From: Hymenobacter sp. H14-R3
GTDB lineage: Bacteria > Bacteroidota > Bacteroidia > Cytophagales > Hymenobacteraceae
Assembly (NCBI RefSeq): GCF_030063445.1
Contig: NZ_JASITD010000027.1
Span: forward strand, 1 to 64,000
Reading direction: 5' to 3'
Length of the DNA: 64,000 bases
The stretch's first letter is position 1, and every line of letters starts with the position of its first letter. The notes under the pieces were generated by a model. That model was not told where the DNA came from. It did no database searches and saw only the letters and a list, made by a program, of their open reading frames with translations. Of the stretch, positions 47,784-57,046 are shown piece after piece. The translations under genes were made by a program, and so were the position numbers.

Positions 47784-50426
47784 TTAGATTTCAGTTGCTG
47801 AAGTAGTAACCGCAAAATCAACATTTAGAGCGTCAAAATGAGCTTGGCCACACTGGATTTTAGCCCATTCTGACCCGCGAAGCTTCATTTCCTCCTTATT
47901 CGATTTAGTCTCACGCACCAAATACAGTTTTTCGTCTTCCTCTTTCACAATGGCCCAGTCAGGGTTGTATGTGCCGATGGGGGTTTCGATTTTAAACCAA
48001 GCCGGCAGTTTCACGAATAGCTTGATATCAGTGCGTTCGCTCAGGGCTTTGGCAAAGCTGCGCTCCACTTCAGAATCAAACAGCACCGCATCGTAGATAC
48101 TATGGTTTACGGGCAGCAGGCTTGTGAGAGCACCACTCAATTCGCGCTGCCCGAAAAGCAGCATTTCGTAGTCCTGGTTTTCAATCCGCTCGTACTTGAT
48201 GCCGGCTACCATCAGTTCCTTCAACTCGGTATCGATGGCCTTGTGGGCCTGTTCCAAAAACTGCTGCGGGTTGCGTACAGCATCGTCGAGGCGGCCCGAC
48301 TGAATCAGAATTTCGGCCAGCGTCTTGCGGGTCAACTCGGTTTTGGCTTGTAGGTAGGCCAACAAGTCGGGCATGGGCACTGCGGCCTGGTAACCGGCAC
48401 TGGCTTCGCGTACACTCAGCAATTGTGTGTCAACACCTGCACCGCTAATTTTTATCTCTGTTTTTTCGATGTTGATGCGGGCGGCGGTTACTTTGGGGCC
48501 TGCGGCCAGACGCTTGGCTGCCTGCCGAATCAAATCGGCGGTGCTGTACTGCACGGCGTAGCGCGTTTGGGGCTTGATGCGGTTCCAGAGTTCCAAAAAA
48601 TCGGCGTTGAACTGCCAGCCGGGCACCAGACGGACGGTTTCAACCTCGCGCTTGTTCACGATGCGGCCCGTGAAATTTATGCCAAAGTCGTCGGCCATTT
48701 CCTGCTGCAGCTGCCGCGCAAACTCGTCGTAGTGCTCGTTGGCAACTACGGTCAGCTTGTTGATGCTTTCGTCGAAACACCGCTCACCGGTAGCCAGTAC
48801 CGGCAGGCGCAATCCACGGCCTATTTCCTGCCGCTTTTTAACCTCCGATTTCGTTTCGTTCAGCGTGCAAATCTGGAACACGTTCGGATTGTCCCAGCCC
48901 TCGCGCAGGGCCGAGTGGCTGAAAATGAAACGTAGCGGCACTTCCGGCGACAACAATTCTTCTTTGGCCTGCATGATGAGGCGGTAGGCTTCATCGTCGG
49001 CCGCGGTATCGCCACGGGTGTCCTTGGGCACGTTTTTATAGGCTGAAAAATAGCCATTGTGGACCTTGTCTACAGGCGGTAGGGCTAGGCTTTTGTACTT
49101 CGGTAGTGCGGCTAGCTCCTCGTAGGCACTGATAAACCAGTAACGGATTTTACCATCTTCGGCCGCGTAGTTGGCCACCCGGTCGATAAAGAAAAGCGAC
49201 AGTACTTTGAGCTGTGCCGCCGCACCTAGGGCCGCAGGTGGCAGTATCCGAGCCACTTGTAACTCTTTGTCGAGGTGCTCCTTTACGGTTTCCCGAATCT
49301 GCACACGCATCACGTCGTCGGTGCGGCCACCGTGACTTTGGCCCACAAATAGCTGTAACCCATTTGTGAAGCTCACGAACCCATCGGCGGCGTTAATTTC
49401 ATCGATGATGTAGCCGTTGTAGTTTTCGCGCCCGTTGGTCTTTTCCAGCAAATCAATGCCCCCCGCGCCAATCGTGACGGGCTTGCGCTTGGGGCCAGCT
49501 TTGTCGTTCACATCGAGCAGCAGCTTGGCCGATACCTGCGTTTTGGTGGCGCTGATACCCTGTACCTGAATGTAGGGCTGGTTGAAATCGGGGTCGTCGA
49601 GGACGGAGCTGACCTGGATGCGCTTCACCAGTTTCAGGTCGTAGGCACGCACCGGGTCGAGCTTGTACACCAGATTGTAGGCGTGGCGGTGCGTGGCCGA
49701 GTAACGCAGCGTGCACAGCGGATTTAGGCTGGCAATGGCTTGCCGGGCCGGGCCGCTCTCCATATTCTGCGGCTCGTCAAGGATGACAATGGGTTGGGAT
49801 GCTTGCACAAACTCAATCGGCCGGCGGCCCGAAAGTTGGTCCTTCTCCTGATAAATGACGTTGTTGGCTTGCTTGTTAAACGAGTCAATGTTCATCACCA
49901 TAATTTGCAGGGCCGTGCTTTGGGCAAACTGCCGAAGCCGCGCAAACTGTCGCGAATCATACACCCACCGGTCGTAGGCTACGTTGTCGTAGAGGGTGCG
50001 AAAATGCGTTTCCATCAGCCCCAGGCTTGATAACACACCCTCCCGAATAGCTACGCTGGGCACTACAATAATGAACTTGGCAAAGCCGTAGCGCTGGTAC
50101 AGCTCAAAAATGCTTCGCAAATACACGTAGGTTTTGCCGGTGCCAGTTTCCATCTCTACCGAAAAGTTGCGTCCGTCCAAGACTTCACTTTCGGGTAGCT
50201 CGTTAGCTGCTTGCACCTGGCGCAGGTTGGCCAGCAGCGCCGCATCGTCAAGAGCTAGGTGGTTGGCCAGCCCTAACTCGCCAATCAACTCGGTTGGGCT
50301 GGCTAGGCTGAATGAAAAAGCGCCCTCGCGCAAAGGCTGGCCCTCGAACAGGTTAACCACCGCGTCAATGGCGTGGCGTTGGTAAGGCTGGTTGCTGTCG
50401 AATTTGATTTTCATAGCTCCCAACAT
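47784..50426 (-). CDS. res: Type III restriction endonuclease subunit Res, 880 aa
   Basis: An SF2 helicase/translocase with VEMETGTGKTYVYLRSIFEL (Walker A, near residue 92), VILDEPQNMES (DEAD-like, near 216) and SALREGWDNPNVFQIC followed by EIGRGLRLPV (motifs V and VI). The C-terminal nuclease shows GTYNPDWAIVKEED and YLVRETKSN, the PD-(D/E)XK pattern of Res subunits. With Mod it cuts DNA between two head-to-head unmodified sites. ATG 50426 overlaps the upstream stop by one base (TGATG); a start four codons later (MKIKFDSNQPYQ) fits homologues equally well. Confidence 0.94.
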   Translation of the reverse strand: MLGAMKIKFDSNQPYQRHAIDAVVNLFEGQPLREGAFSFSLASPTELIGELGLANHLALDDAALLANLRQVQAANELPESEVLDGRNFSVEMETGTGKTYVYLRSIFELYQRYGFAKFIIVVPSVAIREGVLSSLGLMETHFRTLYDNVAYDRWVYDSRQFARLRQFAQSTALQIMVMNIDSFNKQANNVIYQEKDQLSGRRPIEFVQASQPIVILDEPQNMESGPARQAIASLNPLCTLRYSATHRHAYNLVYKLDPVRAYDLKLVKRIQVSSVLDDPDFNQPYIQVQGISATKTQVSAKLLLDVNDKAGPKRKPVTIGAGGIDLLEKTNGRENYNGYIIDEINAADGFVSFTNGLQLFVGQSHGGRTDDVMRVQIRETVKEHLDKELQVARILPPAALGAAAQLKVLSLFFIDRVANYAAEDGKIRYWFISAYEELAALPKYKSLALPPVDKVHNGYFSAYKNVPKDTRGDTAADDEAYRLIMQAKEELLSPEVPLRFIFSHSALREGWDNPNVFQICTLNETKSEVKKRQEIGRGLRLPVLATGERCFDESINKLTVVANEHYDEFARQLQQEMADDFGINFTGRIVNKREVETVRLVPGWQFNADFLELWNRIKPQTRYAVQYSTADLIRQAAKRLAAGPKVTAARINIEKTEIKISGAGVDTQLLSVREASAGYQAAVPMPDLLAYLQAKTELTRKTLAEILIQSGRLDDAVRNPQQFLEQAHKAIDTELKELMVAGIKYERIENQDYEMLLFGQRELSGALTSLLPVNHSIYDAVLFDSEVERSFAKALSERTDIKLFVKLPAWFKIETPIGTYNPDWAIVKEEDEKLYLVRETKSNKEEMKLRGSEWAKIQCGQAHFDALNVDFAVTTSATEI

Positions 50427-51967
50427 CAGTTAGCGTGTTCCTCTACCTCGGGCTTCTTCATTGCCAGCCAATCATTTATCTCAGCTATGTATGTTGGCCA
50501 AGCTGGAGATTTTGCAGCCACTGAAATCATCATATCTACACCTCGCAGGAAATCAACGCCCAGACGCTCTACTACTTTGTTTACAAAATTGTGTTTATCT
50601 CTCACAACACTCACAGCTTGTGCAGCGCGTATGATTTCATCATCCCCTGCATTGCTGCCAGTGAGAAGAGATTTTACCATCTCATGGATTGCCTTTTCGG
50701 GGTTTACACCGTTAGAAGGACGCAATTGAATGATTCGGTCAATTGCTTTTTGCTGCCTTTCCGCAATATCGATTTCAGTTCCGTTGAGGACTTTGGAAAC
50801 TCCGCGCCTGCGTGCTGCGGCATCGCAGTTGACGTCTCCATCCAGAACCAAGAGGTGATTGGTAAGCTTTGGCTCCTTATTCATGACAAGGGCGGCGGCC
50901 AAGGTATAACAATTCTCAGCCGAGCCGTAAGTCAATACCTCAACGTGGCGGAGCATTCCTAAGTCATTGGCAACCTTCGTGATAATTGCTTTAGCAATAA
51001 TGTCTTCACCCGATATTCGGAGTGGGCGAGTAGAAATGCCAGTTAATCGAAAAAGAGCATCAGGCTTGGTTGTGTCGAATACTAAGGTTTGATAAGGAGG
51101 TTGCTGACTGCGGTATAAATGTCGAACCGCAATAATGTCGGTAAGGGCAGCTATTTGTTCGCGGTGAGTAGTAAAAATAATTTGGGTGTCTTTGTCTTGT
51201 GCGATTTTATGCAGTTCCGCCAAAAAACGATTAAGGGCCTCCGTGTGAAACAACAAGTCAATCTCGTCGATTAGAATAAGGGCGTTTGGACCAGCTGCCA
51301 AGACCTTTTCCAAGATGCGAATCGCACGCTGCTCACCGGCACCCATTGCCAGAGACGAATAAGACGTTTGTTCATAAGTAAGGCCAATCAAAGGCCTCTC
51401 TCGTCCGGCTTCGTGACTATTCAAACTGGTGTAGCTCCGATTGAAAACGGTGCTGAGAATTTCTAGTATTTTTTTTGCTGTCTTCGTTCCAACGACGCTG
51501 GTTTGAAACGGTACTTGCTCACCGCCACCGAGAGTCTCAATGTCAGGCGAAGCGGTTGAAACGCCAATAAAATAGGTTTCTCGCGGCGGTCTACTGGCTG
51601 GTTGAGGAGTCCAGCCCGCTGTCTTCTTCCGAATTTTAAGTACCGCACGAGAAGGTTTAGAAGCCCCCTCTTTAGTAAACTTATGAATAATTTCAGCGCT
51701 AGTGCCTGACCATGTCGCGTGCGGAGTACCAGCAAAAAAACTTGAAAAAAGACGAGTTTCTCCTTGCTCCTGACCAGTATTCCCTGCCTTTACATACGAC
51801 TGATTGAAAGACGCAGCCAGCAAATGTAATAAAGTGGATTTTCCACAGCCATTAGGCCCAAGAAGGGCAGTCAGATGTTTAGTGGGGTCAAATACGATAG
51901 TGACATCACGCAGATTTTTAAGTTGAGTAATCTTAATCTGCTCGATTACCTGTTGCGTTACTTTCAT
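50426..51967 (-). CDS. ABC-type ATPase fused to Toprim-like nuclease domain, 513 aa
   Basis: N-terminal ATPase of the RecF/SMC-like kind: ALLGPNGCGKSTLLHLLA (Walker A at 37-45), signature-like SLAMGAGEQRAIRIL (near 205) and NALILIDEIDLLFH (Walker B near 232). The last 170 residues look like a Toprim or DUF4435-type domain, with a first Glu in LTYGSAENCYTLA (near 350) and HLLVLDGDVNCD (near 374). ATPase plus Toprim is the layout of OLD-family and PARIS-type defence proteins. It sits between mod (3-base gap) and res (1-base overlap) in one operon, which ordinary type III systems do not have. GC is lower than in mod. Confidence 0.8.
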   Translation of the reverse strand: MKVTQQVIEQIKITQLKNLRDVTIVFDPTKHLTALLGPNGCGKSTLLHLLAASFNQSYVKAGNTGQEQGETRLFSSFFAGTPHATWSGTSAEIIHKFTKEGASKPSRAVLKIRKKTAGWTPQPASRPPRETYFIGVSTASPDIETLGGGEQVPFQTSVVGTKTAKKILEILSTVFNRSYTSLNSHEAGRERPLIGLTYEQTSYSSLAMGAGEQRAIRILEKVLAAGPNALILIDEIDLLFHTEALNRFLAELHKIAQDKDTQIIFTTHREQIAALTDIIAVRHLYRSQQPPYQTLVFDTTKPDALFRLTGISTRPLRISGEDIIAKAIITKVANDLGMLRHVEVLTYGSAENCYTLAAALVMNKEPKLTNHLLVLDGDVNCDAAARRRGVSKVLNGTEIDIAERQQKAIDRIIQLRPSNGVNPEKAIHEMVKSLLTGSNAGDDEIIRAAQAVSVVRDKHNFVNKVVERLGVDFLRGVDMMISVAAKSPAWPTYIAEINDWLAMKKPEVEEHAN

Positions 51968-51970
51968 CTC

Positions 51971-54052
51971 CTATACCGTCTTAAAAGTTACCCCTGCCGT
52001 CTGGGCTTCCAGCACGGCGTTTGTTTTTAGCGCATCGTTGCCGTCGAACGACGCATCGAGGCATAGCACCAGGCGCGGCGCGGGCCGGCCAGTTTTGGGG
52101 GCCGGGGCGAACAACTCGCGCAGAGCTTCGCGGGTGAGGTGCGGCGCCAGGCAGATAACCACCGAGCCATCGGCCACGGCTACGGCGGGCAGCCCGGCCG
52201 CTTTAAATCCCTGCATGGTGCTGGACAGCGGCAGGCCGGTTTTGAGCATCAGCTCGTAGCGCACATCATCTTCGCTGCGGTCGGGCATCAGGTGGTCGGC
52301 ATAAAGGCTCAGTTGCTTGGCCAGGTTAGCACTGTCAGAGCCAGCAGCTTCATCCGGTTGCCAGAGCTTGAAATTGCTGGTGTCGTAGTGGAAGGCCCGA
52401 AAGCCAAGGTCGGTAGGTGGCTGGGGGTACAGGGCCAGTTTGCTTGCGTCGTTATTCTGGAGTACCGCCCCCACCCGGCGTACCCGTTCGCGGGTGATGT
52501 GCGCGATGGTCGGGTACTTGGTGTGGGAAGTAGCTTCGTCGAGCTGAACTAGCAAAAAACGACGGGTGCCCCCGTCTTCCTGGTTCAGGCGCAGCACGGC
52601 TTCGGCAGTGGTGCCCGACCCACCAAAAAAGTCGAGCACGAGCCCCGTGGTGTCGCTACCCATTACGTACTGAAACAGCTTGGCCAGCTCTTCGTGGTCT
52701 TTGGGGTTGTCGAAGAGCTTACCGCCCAGCAGTTTTCGCAGGGCTTTCACGGCTACCTGCGACTGCTTGTAGAAATAGCTGCCCCGAACCTGGGTGGCGA
52801 AGCCTTCGGTCAGGTCATCGTCATCAGTAGCGTCGTTGGTTTCGTCGTCGGAGCCAGTAGCTTCTTCGGCCAGCAACTCGGCCGCGACGGGCCGGATATG
52901 CGCCTTGCGGAAAGGCGGCTGGGTGTGGTCGTCGCGAAACACGACCAGCCCTGCCTGAATCTGCCGCTCCATTTCTTCTGGCTTAGCATAAATCCAGCCT
53001 CGCTCCGGGACGGCGCAGGGCAGCCCGGTTATGGGATGAATCACATCGTAGCGGGGGCCATTGCCGCCGGGCCACGAAATGTCGCGGTCGCGCCAGGGGC
53101 CGTGTTCGTCCACCCGCTTGTAGCGGCTCCACTTCTTGGCCGGGTGGCTGCGGGGCAAGGCACTGTACCAGGCGCTCATGCCTTGTTCGATGGCGGCATC
53201 GTCGGGGCCGTGGGCGGCCCGCAGTGCGGTGTATTTATCCCAAATGTCGCGGGCACCAGGTTTTTCTTCGCGCCACACCGTGTTTTTCTCGCGTAGAAAC
53301 TGTTGCGAGCGGGCATAAACCAAGAGATATTCGTGGCCGACCGAAATCAGCTTGGCATCGTTTTTCCGGCCTTTTTCCCAAACCATGCAGGCCACAAAAT
53401 TCTCCTCCCCGAACACCTCGTCCATCAACAGGCGCAGGTTGTTAACTTCATGGTCGTCGATGCTCACCAAAATTACTCCGTCCTCTTTCATGAGGTTCCG
53501 CGCCAGAAATAGGCGGGGGTACATCATGTTGAGCCAGTTGGAATGGTAGCGGCCGTTGGTTTCTTTATTAGTGGTAGTGGCGGTGTTTTCGTCGCTGAGC
53601 TGGCCGGTAGCCCGCAAGTAATCGTCCTTTTCTTCATAGAAGTTATCGGGATAGATGAACTCGTTGCCGGTGTTGTAGGGCGGGTCGATGTAAATCAGCT
53701 TTACCTGCGCATGATAGGCCTTTTGCAGTAGTTTGAGGACTTTGAGGTTGTCGCCCTCGATGATGAGGTTTTCGGTGGTATCCCAGTTCACGCTTTCGTC
53801 GCGCTGAGGGCGCAGGGTGCCCCGGCTAGGATTTTGCACGTTGCGGAAGGCTTCGCGTTTGCCAGCCCAGTTCAGGCCGTAGCGTTCGGCATTGTCGTCG
53901 AGGTGGGCACCTAGGGCCGCTTGCAACTTGACAAAATCGACGTGGCCTTCGCTGAACACCTGAGGAACTGCTTCGCGCAGTTGGTCGAGCAGGACGGCAG
54001 TGAGGTCGGTAGAAATGAGGGGCAAGCGCGTGGACTTGGATACAGAAGGCAT
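51971..54052 (-). CDS. mod: Type III DNA methyltransferase subunit Mod, 693 aa
   Basis: Beta-class N6-adenine methyltransferase: catalytic IYIDPPYNTGNEF (near residue 124) precedes the SAM motif LDFFGGSGTTAEAV (near 472), with a long target-recognition region between them as in Mod subunits. The N-terminal ENLIIEGDNLKVLKLLQKAY is also typical. Start at ATG 54052 (MPSVSKSTRLPLI), below a good promoter; the longer frame from 54181 would cross that promoter and is rejected. It modifies host DNA and directs Res. The recognition sequence cannot be predicted. Confidence 0.94.
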   Translation of the reverse strand: MPSVSKSTRLPLISTDLTAVLLDQLREAVPQVFSEGHVDFVKLQAALGAHLDDNAERYGLNWAGKREAFRNVQNPSRGTLRPQRDESVNWDTTENLIIEGDNLKVLKLLQKAYHAQVKLIYIDPPYNTGNEFIYPDNFYEEKDDYLRATGQLSDENTATTTNKETNGRYHSNWLNMMYPRLFLARNLMKEDGVILVSIDDHEVNNLRLLMDEVFGEENFVACMVWEKGRKNDAKLISVGHEYLLVYARSQQFLREKNTVWREEKPGARDIWDKYTALRAAHGPDDAAIEQGMSAWYSALPRSHPAKKWSRYKRVDEHGPWRDRDISWPGGNGPRYDVIHPITGLPCAVPERGWIYAKPEEMERQIQAGLVVFRDDHTQPPFRKAHIRPVAAELLAEEATGSDDETNDATDDDDLTEGFATQVRGSYFYKQSQVAVKALRKLLGGKLFDNPKDHEELAKLFQYVMGSDTTGLVLDFFGGSGTTAEAVLRLNQEDGGTRRFLLVQLDEATSHTKYPTIAHITRERVRRVGAVLQNNDASKLALYPQPPTDLGFRAFHYDTSNFKLWQPDEAAGSDSANLAKQLSLYADHLMPDRSEDDVRYELMLKTGLPLSSTMQGFKAAGLPAVAVADGSVVICLAPHLTREALRELFAPAPKTGRPAPRLVLCLDASFDGNDALKTNAVLEAQTAGVTFKTV

Positions 54053-54102
54053 AGAAGAAACCAAAAAGCGCCTCAAAAAGGATAGTGAAAATCTTTGGAC
54101 AA

Positions 54103-54132
54103 CGAAAGTAGTCTTTGATAAGCGCCAAGCAA
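54103..54132 (-). promoter_or_regulatory. Promoter of the mod-ATPase-res operon
   Basis: On the minus strand TTG (54130-54132), a 19-base spacer and TACTTTCG (54103-54110) match the Bacteroidota -33/-7 pattern. The mod ATG lies about 50 bases downstream. Confidence 0.6.
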
Positions 54133-54213
54133 GAGTGACGCTGGAAGGTTTACCATTGCTACGGCACAACCTGAGTTTCACTAGATATAGTGGTGCGGCA
54201 AGTGTTCACTGAG

Positions 54214-54600
54214 CTAATGGGGCTGAAGATGAAGGCCCCGGCCCTCGAATGACTGTTGGAACTGGGCAAAATCGTAGGCGACGAAGGCCACGCCGCCGGC
54301 TTGCTTTAGCTCGTTGAGAAACAGCTTCTGGTCGTCGCGCAGGGTGTCGCGGCCGGCCTTCACTTCGACGCCCACGAATACCCCGTCAGCGAGGCGAAAG
54401 CCGATGATATCGGGCACGCCGTTGCAGCCCTGGGGGTTCTTGCGCCAGCGGCCGGTGGCCTGGTCGTAGATGCCGCTGGTGTTCTGGCGCCACACTTTGA
54501 AGCCGTGGCGGGTGAGGTAGGCAATGATGGCGCTGGTTATCTCGCCGGCCTTCATCGTGCCAAAATCGAGGGGTAGCTGGTCGTGCTTTTGGGCAATCAT
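54214..54600 (-). CDS. VRR-NUC domain nuclease, 128 aa
   Basis: A virus-type replication-repair nuclease: GFKVWRQNTSGIYDQA, then the core NGVPDIIGFRLADGVFVGVE followed by VKAGRDTL (PD...ExK). Common in phage replication blocks, where it is thought to act on branched DNA. Eight bases separate it from the upstream small gene. It belongs to the replication operon, not to the restriction system next to it. Confidence 0.9.
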   Translation of the reverse strand: MIAQKHDQLPLDFGTMKAGEITSAIIAYLTRHGFKVWRQNTSGIYDQATGRWRKNPQGCNGVPDIIGFRLADGVFVGVEVKAGRDTLRDDQKLFLNELKQAGGVAFVAYDFAQFQQSFEGRGLHLQPH

Positions 54601-54608
54601 GGGCGGGG

Positions 54609-54884
54609 CTAGTGGTCGGCGTAGAGGCCCCGGCCCGGCCGCGGCTGGGGGGCGGGCAGCTGGTTGGGAGCGAATAGCTGGCCCTGCACGAGCGAGGGCC
54701 GCACCTGATACAGGTTTTCGAGGTCGGCCAGCACGTCGCGGATTACCTGCTCGCGGTGGTCGGCGGTGCGCTGGCTAAGGCGGTTGGTGCGGACCCAATC
54801 GGGGTACACCCGTTCGCGGGTTTCCAGCTCGCGCCGTAGCTCGGTGAGGCGTTGCTCGGGAGTGGTGGGTTGCGGGTGGGGCAT
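54609..54884 (-). CDS. Small phage protein, 91 aa
   Basis: MPHPQPTTPEQRLTELRREL with RVYPDWVRTNRLSQRTADHR and a helix VIRDVLADLENLYQVRPSL. I recall similar short proteins in many phage replication operons, with no known function. Pro-rich tail. Confidence 0.6.
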   Translation of the reverse strand: MPHPQPTTPEQRLTELRRELETRERVYPDWVRTNRLSQRTADHREQVIRDVLADLENLYQVRPSLVQGQLFAPNQLPAPQPRPGRGLYADH

Positions 54885-54888
54885 GGCG

Positions 54889-55629
54889 CTAGGGGGTAGG
54901 GCGGCGGTATTTCTCCAGGATGGCGCGGTCTTCGGCCCGGTTGCGCTGGTCGATGCGGCGCTGGGCCACGGGGCTGGGCTGCCAGTCGGGGCGGGGCTTG
55001 CGCTGGGTAGCCTTGCGGATGTTTGCCCGCTGAGCCTGCGCTTCTTCAGGCGTGAGGAGGCCGCGCCGGGCCTTGCCGTTGGTGATGGTCAGCGCGGTGC
55101 GGAGCGTTTCGGCGTTGGGGTGGCCGGGCGGAATCTGCTGGGCCACGTTGTCGAGCATCCGGGGAGCGGCTTCGCCCAACAGCCGCACGTCCTGGGCCTG
55201 CTGGCCGGCCCCGGCGGCTTTCTGGTCGAGGTGGCGGTTTTCGAGGTAGGCAGCTTTGCGGGTGAAATACTCCTGGATGAGGCGGTACAACGTGCTCACA
55301 TCGAGCGACTGGTAAAACTTGGTGCCACTGGTGCGGGCCTCCTTCAGTGCCAGAATGATGTCTTTCAGGCTATCGTGGGTGTAGGTGTGGGCCAGGTTAT
55401 CGGCCAGCTCCAGGATGTCGGCCGCGTCGGGCTTGTCGGGCACGCGCAGCGAGTCTACAAAGGCCCGCAGCACTACCACCAGCAGCTTCACCAGGACTGT
55501 TTCGCCTAGGCGGTGGCGCAGCTGAAACAGCTTGGGCGCGGCGGCGGCCTGGGCCACGGTGAGGCCCACCGACACCTCGGCCAGCAGGGCGCGGGCCTCG
55601 GGGCAGGGGGTAGCGGCCAGCTCACGCAT
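54889..55629 (-). CDS. DUF6633-like replication-module protein, 246 aa
   Basis: I use ATG 55629 (MRELAATPCPEARALLAEVS), eight bases inside the upstream stop; the open frame goes back to 55743 over a Pro/Ser-rich stretch. The core ADILELADNLAHTYTHDSLK, DIILALKEARTSGTKFYQSL, DVSTLYRLIQEYFTRKAAYL has the spacing I associate with DUF6633 proteins that follow phage initiators. A helicase-loader-like role is possible but unproven. Confidence 0.65.
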   Translation of the reverse strand: MRELAATPCPEARALLAEVSVGLTVAQAAAAPKLFQLRHRLGETVLVKLLVVVLRAFVDSLRVPDKPDAADILELADNLAHTYTHDSLKDIILALKEARTSGTKFYQSLDVSTLYRLIQEYFTRKAAYLENRHLDQKAAGAGQQAQDVRLLGEAAPRMLDNVAQQIPPGHPNAETLRTALTITNGKARRGLLTPEEAQAQRANIRKATQRKPRPDWQPSPVAQRRIDQRNRAEDRAILEKYRRPTP

Positions 55630-56686
55630 CGTACTTGGAGCGGTAGCCAGTTGCAGCAGGCCGTGTTCCGGGGTCGGGGCTGGGCTGGCCGGGCTGGTAG
55701 GGCTGGGTACCGGGAGCGAGTTTGAGGCGGTTATCGGCAGCATCGTTGAGCATGAATCTGCGGGCGGTGGCTACCCAATCTTTTCGGCGGGGCGGAAGGC
55801 CGGTTTGCTTGTCTCTCCAAGTGTCGATGAGCTGGTGGTAGTGGCGCAGGTCGGTCAGCGCGCCATCGGTGCCCGCGAAGGCGGCGGTGAAGGCGGCGAA
55901 GTCGTAGATGGCCGACTCGCGGAACAGCACTTCGGGTAGGGGCGGCGGCCGGCGCGGCTCGTTGGCGCGGGCGGTGGCCGCTGGGCGGGTGGCCTCGGCC
56001 GGTACCCCTTCACCCAAATGCTTGACGCGCATTTTCTTTGGCGCAACTTTCTTTTTTGGGGCTGCGCCTGCCCCCGAGGAGTCCCTCGGCTGGCAATCGT
56101 CGGGCGAATCTTCGACCAGTCCTGAAAGCCCTTCGTTGGCGGGCGAAGCCTCCCCCATTTTTTTTTGAGGAGCGGCGGCGGGGCCGTTTACTTCTACAAG
56201 AGGTTTACTCTTATTACTTCGTTTATCATTTATAAGGAGTACTTGGGTCACTTCTGCCCCCGATGCGGCGGCTACCTGGGATACTTCCGGCCCCGGTGCG
56301 GGGTGGGTACCGGGGGCAGAGGTGGCCTGGGTAGACTGGTTTTCACCGGGGGTACTTGTGCCCCCGGTAGGGTCTTTTACCGGGGGCAGTTCTGCCCCAA
56401 GTAAATCCGACATGAAACAGCGGCTGGGCTGGTACTTCGACTTGCTGGGCTGGTAGGCCAGGAGGCCCCAGTTTTCGAGGTCGTAGAGCGTGGCCCGGTA
56501 GGTCTTGATGCTGCCGATGTGGGCGGCGCGCATCAGGTGGTTGTGGTCGAGGGCCAGCGACTCGGGGAAGCGGCCGGCGTTCCACTCAAAAAACAGCGCC
56601 CAGTACAAGCTGACGTGAAAGGGCGTGGCGGCGGGCTGCCGGGTCAGCTGGTCGTGGGCGGCGCGGGTGTGCTGGATAAAATTCAT
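55622..56686 (-). CDS. Phage replication initiator-like protein, 354 aa
   Basis: The N-terminal 95 residues resemble a winged helix (PFHVSLYWALFFEWNAGRFP; IGSIKTYRATLYDLENWGLL; YQPSKSKYQPSRCF). A long low-complexity linker (about 100-255) follows, then a C-terminal helical domain (DFAAFTAAFAGTDGALTDLR; YHQLIDTWRDKQTGLPPRRK; DWVATARRFMLND) as in DnaD/phage O-type proteins. It should recognise the origin of element B and load the helicase. First gene of the replication block proper. Confidence 0.75.
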   Translation of the reverse strand: MNFIQHTRAAHDQLTRQPAATPFHVSLYWALFFEWNAGRFPESLALDHNHLMRAAHIGSIKTYRATLYDLENWGLLAYQPSKSKYQPSRCFMSDLLGAELPPVKDPTGGTSTPGENQSTQATSAPGTHPAPGPEVSQVAAASGAEVTQVLLINDKRSNKSKPLVEVNGPAAAPQKKMGEASPANEGLSGLVEDSPDDCQPRDSSGAGAAPKKKVAPKKMRVKHLGEGVPAEATRPAATARANEPRRPPPLPEVLFRESAIYDFAAFTAAFAGTDGALTDLRHYHQLIDTWRDKQTGLPPRRKDWVATARRFMLNDAADNRLKLAPGTQPYQPGQPSPDPGTRPAATGYRSKYDA

Positions 56687-56756
56687 GGGTGCCCGGCCTG
56701 CGTGGTGTCAGTAGTCTGATAGATTGGGTGGGGTAGGCGGCCGGTTGGCGGGCGGC

Positions 56757-57044
56757 TCATGCGGCGGCCCGGTGGTAGCGCCGGGGGTAGGCATCGAGCG
56801 CGGACTGTTTGAAGCCCCACTCTTTCTCGTTGAGGCGCACGCCCTTGATGCGGTTTTTGCGGCGGGCCCGGCGTAGCGCCTCGGCCGACAGGCCGATGTA
56901 GGCAGCGGCCTGCTGCACGTTCAGCACCTCGTCGGGCGGGGTGGCGTGGGCTAGGGCGCGGGCGGTTTCGGCCTGCTCCAGGCGGTCAAGGCGGGCAGCG
57001 AGCTGCCGCCACTCCGTTTCGGGAATGATGACGACGTGCTGCAT
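56757..57044 (-). CDS. Helix-turn-helix protein (excisionase / MerR-like), 95 aa
   Basis: A helical lead (EWRQLAARLDRLEQAETARA) and an HTH_17-type domain: VLNVQQAAAYIGLSAEALRR, then KNRIKGVRLNEKEWGFKQSA. Such small proteins act as excisionases or early regulators. Two bases separate it from the gene above. Position near the repressor supports either role. Confidence 0.75.
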   Translation of the reverse strand: MQHVVIIPETEWRQLAARLDRLEQAETARALAHATPPDEVLNVQQAAAYIGLSAEALRRARRKNRIKGVRLNEKEWGFKQSALDAYPRRYHRAAA

Positions 57045-57046
57045 GG

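Noticed and set aside
50426-51967. Firm assignment of the ATPase as PARIS AriA/AriB
   Set aside because: The ATPase-Toprim order fits, but the chain is shorter than I expect for a fused form and OLD-like families share the layout; kept as a possibility only.
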